Assembly: GCA_000648925.1 (NCBI GenBank)
Contig: JFHF01000039.1
Span: 1 to 64,000, forward strand
Length of the DNA stretch: 64,000 nt
Origin: Caballeronia jiangsuensis
GTDB taxonomy: Bacteria; Pseudomonadota; Gammaproteobacteria; Burkholderiales; Burkholderiaceae
Direction: 5' to 3'
Positions 59,546 through 64,000 of this stretch are shown in pieces (the stretch's first letter is position 1; each line of letters opens with the position of its first letter). The translations under genes and the position numbers were made by a program. Under the pieces are notes generated by a model that was not told the origin of the DNA, did no database searches, and saw only the letters and a list, made by a program, of their open reading frames with translations.

Positions 59546-60889
59546 ATGCTTGATCCTGTACGCCCCACCTCAAAACCGCCCGAGCAGGACGACGCGTTCC
59601 GCCCGAGCCTGCCGGAGGTGTACGCGTCAGTTCACGTACCGGCCGGCGGTCGATGGATCCGCCGCTTCCTCGCGTTCGCCGGTCCCGGCTACATGATTTC
59701 CGTCGGCTACATGGACCCGGGCAACTGGGCGACCGACATCGCCGGTGGCTCGCGATTCGGCTACACGCTGCTCACCGTCATCCTGTTGTCTAACCTGATG
59801 GCGATTCTGCTACAGGCGCTCGCGGTCCGTCTCGGCGTCGCGACCGGACGCGATCTCGCGCAAGCATGCCGCGATCACTATTCGAAGCCGGTGAATTTCG
59901 CGCTGTGGTTCGCGTGCGAGGCGGCGATCGTCGCATGCGATCTGGCCGAAGTGATCGGCACCGCCATCGCGCTGCAACTGCTCTTCGGCATTCCGCTGAT
60001 CGCGGGCGCGCTCCTGACCGCGCTCGATGCGTTTCTGTTGCTGCTGCTGATCAACAAAGGCTTTCGCCTGCTGGAAGCCTTCGTCATCGCGCTGCTGGTC
60101 GTTATCGCGAGTTGCTTCGCGTTGCAGATCGCGGCCGCCGCGCCGCCGTTCGCCGATGTCCTGCGCGGTTTCATCCCTTCGCCGCGTATCGTCGCGGACC
60201 GCGAGATGCTCTACGTGGCGATCGGCATTCTCGGCGCGACGGTCATGCCGCACAACCTGTATCTGCACTCGTCGATCGTGCAGACACGCGCGTACGGCAA
60301 ATCGGTATCGGCCCGGCGCGCCGCGATTCACTGGGCGACCATCGACAGCACCATCGCGCTGACGCTCGCGCTTTTCATCAACGCCGCGATCCTGATCGTC
60401 GCCGCCGCCGTGTTCCATGCAAGCGGCCACAACGAGGTCGCGGAGATCGGCGACGCGTTCCACTTGTTGTCGCCGCTGCTCGGCCTGAGCATCGCATCGA
60501 CGCTCTTCGCGGTCGCGTTGCTCGCGTCGGGCCTGAATTCGACCGTCACCGCGACGCTCGCCGGCCAGATCGTGATGGAAGGCTTTTTGCGCCTGCACAT
60601 TCCGAACTGGGCGCGGCGTCTGATCACGCGCGGTATCGCGATCGTTCCCGTGATCGTCGTCACCGCGATCTACGGCGAAAAGGGCACCGGCCAGTTGCTC
60701 GTGCTGAGCCAGGTGATCCTGTCGATGCAACTGCCGTTCGCCGTGATCCCGCTGGTGCGCTTCGTGTCGGACCGCCGCAAAATGGGCGTCTTCGCCGTCT
60801 CGCGCTGGACGAGCGGGCTGGCGTGGCTCGTCGCGGGCGTGATCGTCGTGCTCAACGTCAAGCTGCTCGCCGACACGCTGCTGCCGTAA
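59546..60889 (+). CDS. mntH: Nramp-family divalent metal transporter
   Basis: A 447-residue membrane protein with 11 hydrophobic segments. Helix 1 contains the metal-binding DPGNWATDIA and helix 6 has ATVMPHNLYLHSS, both characteristic of Nramp/MntH, with LASGLNSTVTATLAGQIVME later. It takes up Mn(II), perhaps Fe(II), with protons. CAGGAGAAA precedes ATG 59546. Divergent from the recombinase gene. The next gene starts 55 bases on, possibly cotranscribed. Confidence 0.92.
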   Translation: MLDPVRPTSKPPEQDDAFRPSLPEVYASVHVPAGGRWIRRFLAFAGPGYMISVGYMDPGNWATDIAGGSRFGYTLLTVILLSNLMAILLQALAVRLGVATGRDLAQACRDHYSKPVNFALWFACEAAIVACDLAEVIGTAIALQLLFGIPLIAGALLTALDAFLLLLLINKGFRLLEAFVIALLVVIASCFALQIAAAAPPFADVLRGFIPSPRIVADREMLYVAIGILGATVMPHNLYLHSSIVQTRAYGKSVSARRAAIHWATIDSTIALTLALFINAAILIVAAAVFHASGHNEVAEIGDAFHLLSPLLGLSIASTLFAVALLASGLNSTVTATLAGQIVMEGFLRLHIPNWARRLITRGIAIVPVIVVTAIYGEKGTGQLLVLSQVILSMQLPFAVIPLVRFVSDRRKMGVFAVSRWTSGLAWLVAGVIVVLNVKLLADTLLP

Positions 60890-60944
60890 CCGGACATCGC
60901 GCGCGGAAAAAACACCACCCTCTATATAGAAGGAGACACGAACA

Positions 60945-62108
60945 ATGAGCGGCGCGTTCATCGACATCACTCTGCGCGACGGCACCATCATTCCCGCCTA
61001 CGTGACGCAGCCCGCGAAAGGATCGGGGCCGGGCATCGTGCTGCTTCACGACACGGCAGGCCTCGACGACTTCGTCACGCGCACAGCCGACCTCTACGCC
61101 GAAGAAGGCTATGTCGTGCTCGCGCCGCGACTGCCCGAGCACGAGCCGAAGCCTGGCGGGATCGCGGCGGAAAACTTCGCGTCGCTCGTCGATGGCCTTC
61201 GCGCGTTGCCGCAGCATGCGGGCAAGGTCGGCGTGGTCGGTTTCGGGCGCGGCGGGCGGTTCGCGACACGCATCGCCGCGCAGGCCGACGTCGATTGCGC
61301 CGCCTGTTATTACGCCGACGATTTCGCCGCCTGCCTCGCCGATATCCCGACGATCCGCTGCCCGATGGTCTTCCACTTCCCCGAACACGGCGCGCACGAT
61401 CCGCGCGAAGTCGAGGCCGCGCTCGCGGACAAACCGAACATCGAACGCTATGTCTACCCGGGCACATCGACGGGCTTCATCGCGCCCGGCAGCGAGCACT
61501 TCGACAAACCCGCCGCGCTGATGGCGTATTCGCGCACGCTATCGATGCTGCGCAAGGTGCTCGGCCCGGTCTTCGATCTGAATCATTTGTGGGAACAGCA
61601 CTGCTATTTCGAATTCGCCACGCGCGATGTCGACGCCGTCATGCCGACGATGGTCGCCGAGCCCTACGTGAATCACGTACCGACGATGACGGGCGGCGTC
61701 GGTCACGATCAGTTGAAGCGCTTCTACAAGTATCACTTCGTCCATTCGAACCCGGCCGATACGAAGCTGATACCGGTGTCGCGCACGATCGGCGCGGATC
61801 GCGTCGTCGACGAGTTCGTGTTCTGTGCGACGCACGACCGCGAAATCGACTGGCTGTTGCCCGGGCTTCCGCCGACGGGCCGATACTTCGAAATCCCGAT
61901 GCTCGCCGTGATCCGCTTTCGCGGCGACAAACTCTACAACGAGCATATCTACTGGGATCAGGCGTCGGTGCTGGTGCAGATCGGCGTGCTCGATCCGGAC
62001 GGGCTGCCGATCGCGGGACGGCAGGCCGCGAAGAAGCTCATCGACGAAACTTTGGCGAGCAATGAGTTGATGCCCAACTGGTCGTCGAGCGAGGGCAAGC
62101 CGATCTGA
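60945..62108 (+). CDS. Dienelactone-hydrolase-like pseudoenzyme fused to an NTF2-like domain
   Basis: A 387-residue two-domain protein. Residues ~1-205 follow the dienelactone hydrolase fold (VVGFGRGGRF at 98-106, HFPEHGAHDP at ~144-153, PGTSTGF at 172-178). The nucleophile position in the GFCxGG motif is Gly101, and the HGF His is Thr176, so Cys/Ser and His of the triad are missing. Residues ~210-387 form a SnoaL/NTF2-like barrel (HCYFEFATRDVDAVMPTMVA, EHIYWDQASVLVQIGVLD-like end), a fold used for polyketide cyclases and related binding. AAGGAG before ATG. It lies directly upstream of the P450 gene. Confidence 0.85.
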   Translation: MSGAFIDITLRDGTIIPAYVTQPAKGSGPGIVLLHDTAGLDDFVTRTADLYAEEGYVVLAPRLPEHEPKPGGIAAENFASLVDGLRALPQHAGKVGVVGFGRGGRFATRIAAQADVDCAACYYADDFAACLADIPTIRCPMVFHFPEHGAHDPREVEAALADKPNIERYVYPGTSTGFIAPGSEHFDKPAALMAYSRTLSMLRKVLGPVFDLNHLWEQHCYFEFATRDVDAVMPTMVAEPYVNHVPTMTGGVGHDQLKRFYKYHFVHSNPADTKLIPVSRTIGADRVVDEFVFCATHDREIDWLLPGLPPTGRYFEIPMLAVIRFRGDKLYNEHIYWDQASVLVQIGVLDPDGLPIAGRQAAKKLIDETLASNELMPNWSSSEGKPI

Positions 62109-62155
62109 GCCGTTGCATACTACGGTCACACTAATAGAACCATCCGGAGACAGGC

Positions 62156-64000
62156 ATGACCGACGTGGCAGGCGCGCACTCCGCGCCCCAATGTCCCTTT
62201 CACGACGAATCGCGCGCGCCGAACGGCTGCCCCGTAAGCCCGCGCGCAGCCGAATTCGATCCCTTCGGCGACGGCTATCAGCAAGACCCGCCCGACTATG
62301 TGCGCTGGGCGCGCGAACAGGAGCCGGTGTTCTTCAGCCCGAAACTCGGCTACTGGGTCGTCACGCGCTACGACGACATCAAGGCGATCTTCCGCGACAA
62401 CATCACGTTCAGTCCTTCGATCGCGCTGGAGAAGATCACGCCGACCGGCCCCGAAGCGAACGCGGTGCTCGCATCGTACGGCTTCGCGCTCAACCGCACG
62501 CTCGTCAACGAGGACGAACCCGCGCACATGCCGCGCCGCCGCGCATTGATGGACCCGTTCACGCCCGAGGCGCTCGCGCATCATGAACCGATGGTGCGCG
62601 CGCTCGCACGCGAATACGTCGATCGATTCATCGACGATGGGCGCGCCGATCTCGTCGATCAGATGTTGTGGGAAGTGCCGCTCACCGTCGCGCTGCATTT
62701 TCTCGGCGTGCCGGAAGAAGACATGGACGCGCTGCGCCGCTACTCGATCGCGCACACGGTCAACACGTGGGGACGGCCGAAGCCCGAAGAGCAGGTCGAA
62801 GTCGCGCACGCCGTCGGCAAGTTCTGGCAATACGCGGGCAAGGTGCTCGACAAGATGCGCGAAGATCCGTCCGGTCCCGGCTGGATGCAATACGGCATCC
62901 GCAAGCAAAAGGAATTGCCCGAAGTCGTGACCGACTCGTATCTGCATTCGATGATGATGGCGGGCATCGTCGCCGCGCACGAGACGACGGCGAACGCCAC
63001 CGCGAATGCGTTGAAGCTCCTGCTGCAACATCCGGCGGCGTGGCGCGACATCTGCGACGACCCGAGCCTGATTCCGAACGCGGTGGAAGAGTGCCTGCGT
63101 CATAACGGCTCGGTCGCGGCGTGGCGGCGGCTTGCGACGAAGGACGTGAAGATCGGCGGCATCGATATTTGCGCGGGCTCGAAGCTTTTGATCGTCACGT
63201 CGTCGGCGAATCACGATCAACATCAGTTCGCCGATGCCGATCTTTTCGACATTCGCCGCGAGAACGCCAGCGATCAGTTGACCTTCGGCTACGGCGCGCA
63301 TCAGTGCATGGGCAAGAACCTTGCGCGCATGGAGATGCAGATTTTCCTCGACGAGCTCACGCGCCGCCTGCCGCATATGCGCCTCGCCGAACAGCGCTTT
63401 ACCTATGTGCCGAACACGTCGTTTCGCGGGCCGGAGCATCTGTACGTCGAATGGGACCCGGCGATGAATCCCGAGCGCGTCGACCCGAACGTGCGCGAGG
63501 CGCGCGCGGTGGTGCGCATCGGCGAGCCATCGTCGCATGCGGTGAGCCGCGCCGTGATCGTCGATTCGGTTCAGGCTTGCGCGGATCGCATCGTGCGCGT
63601 GCGGCTCGTATCGGCGGACGGCCGCGATCTGCCGCGCTGGACGGCGGGCTCTCATATCGATGTCGTCTGCGGCGAGACCGGCCTGTCGCGCCAGTATTCG
63701 CTATGCGGCGATCCGGACGACGCCGGAGCATTCGAAATCGCGGTGTTACGCGAGACGGAAAGCCGGGGCGGCTCGGCGTGGGTTCACGAGAACGTGAAGC
63801 GCGGCGCGCAGTGGCGCATCCGCGGCCCGCGCAATCACTTCCGTCTCGACGAACGCGCGAAAAAGCTCGTGCTGATCGCGGGCGGCATCGGCATCACGCC
63901 GATCAGCGCGATGGCGCGGCGCGCGCGCTCGCTCGGCATCGACTACGAGGTGCATTACAGCGGACGCTCGCGCGCATCGATGGCCTTGCTCGACGAGATG
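62156..64000 (+). CDS. Self-sufficient cytochrome P450 fused to a PFOR-type reductase (3' partial)
   Basis: The frame is open from ATG 62156 to the end, giving 615 residues, and continues beyond the window. Residues ~40-440 are a P450: I-helix AGIVAAHETTANA, heme-binding FGYGAHQCMGKN with Cys384 (codon 63305). After a linker comes a reductase of the phthalate-dioxygenase-reductase type (SRQYSLCGDPDD for FMN, KKLVLIAGGIGITPISAM for NADH). This layout matches CYP116B-type P450s, whose ferredoxin domain would lie beyond the window. GGAGACAGGC lies before the start. Substrate unknown; these enzymes often hydroxylate aromatics and other small molecules. Confidence 0.9.
   Translation, partial: MTDVAGAHSAPQCPFHDESRAPNGCPVSPRAAEFDPFGDGYQQDPPDYVRWAREQEPVFFSPKLGYWVVTRYDDIKAIFRDNITFSPSIALEKITPTGPEANAVLASYGFALNRTLVNEDEPAHMPRRRALMDPFTPEALAHHEPMVRALAREYVDRFIDDGRADLVDQMLWEVPLTVALHFLGVPEEDMDALRRYSIAHTVNTWGRPKPEEQVEVAHAVGKFWQYAGKVLDKMREDPSGPGWMQYGIRKQKELPEVVTDSYLHSMMMAGIVAAHETTANATANALKLLLQHPAAWRDICDDPSLIPNAVEECLRHNGSVAAWRRLATKDVKIGGIDICAGSKLLIVTSSANHDQHQFADADLFDIRRENASDQLTFGYGAHQCMGKNLARMEMQIFLDELTRRLPHMRLAEQRFTYVPNTSFRGPEHLYVEWDPAMNPERVDPNVREARAVVRIGEPSSHAVSRAVIVDSVQACADRIVRVRLVSADGRDLPRWTAGSHIDVVCGETGLSRQYSLCGDPDDAGAFEIAVLRETESRGGSAWVHENVKRGAQWRIRGPRNHFRLDERAKKLVLIAGGIGITPISAMARRARSLGIDYEVHYSGRSRASMALLDEM

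Noticed and set aside
62113..62586. Short frame at the start of the P450 gene
   Set aside because: It is out of frame with the P450 that begins at ATG 62156 and continues to the end; the P450 reading is supported by heme and reductase motifs.

Overview
The window is GC-rich, densely coded DNA of Burkholderiaceae type (Burkholderia, Paraburkholderia or Caballeronia) and most likely comes from the second chromosome (chromid). The reasons are a co-directional block of tyrosine recombinase, parA, parB and a plasmid-type replication initiator (53.4-59.3 kb), next to a full-length RpoD-type sigma factor, surrounded by accessory metabolism. No rRNA, tRNA, IS element, CRISPR array or prophage was seen.

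Layout. 1-3.7 kb: the 3' part of a type VI secretion VgrG with a C-terminal metzincin-like protease domain, followed by a signal-peptide protein that may be its immunity partner. 3.8-7.9 kb: small secreted protein, a DMT transporter with a His-rich tail, an FAD-linked dehydrogenase, a SET-domain protein. 8.0-15.4 kb: one long overlapping operon of ECF sigma factor, RskA-like anti-sigma, DUF1295 protein, CFA-synthase-like methyltransferase, lipocalin, flavin amine oxidase, DUF1365 protein and a second CFA synthase, which looks like a stress-controlled lipid-modification cassette. 15.4-19.1 kb: MerR/CDF metal pair, EamA exporter, a decayed crotonase gene, AraC regulator. 19.2-30.6 kb: diguanylate cyclase, SDR, MFS exporter with LysR, pyruvyl-transferase-like protein, lipoproteins, a sorbosone-dehydrogenase/cytochrome c pair, a free-standing small-RNA candidate, a DUF1016 nuclease-like protein. 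30.7-39.3 kb: GST, crotonase, modABC with a ModE-like box, nudK, DeoR regulator, glycine-zipper proteins, lipoate-ligase-like protein. 39.3-45.8 kb: acetoin dehydrogenase operon acoXABC with its sigma-54 activator AcoR and a good sigma-54 promoter. 46-51 kb: SDR, GST, chemoreceptor, small proteins. 51-59.3 kb: second RpoD and the replication/partition module. 59.5-64 kb: Nramp transporter, an alpha/beta-hydrolase-like pseudoenzyme fused to an NTF2-like domain, and a self-sufficient P450 that runs off the window.

The most interesting unlisted structure is in the 303-base parB-rep gap: a promoter-like sequence facing away from rep, two hairpins with identical TTGGCG loops, and an intrinsic terminator. 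Together they predict an RNA of about 100 nt antisense to the rep leader, in the position where repABC plasmids carry their counter-transcribed RNA. The same gap has direct and inverted repeats suited to an origin. A second candidate RNA, about 63 nt with an anti-Shine-Dalgarno stretch, lies at 28.96-29.02 kb.
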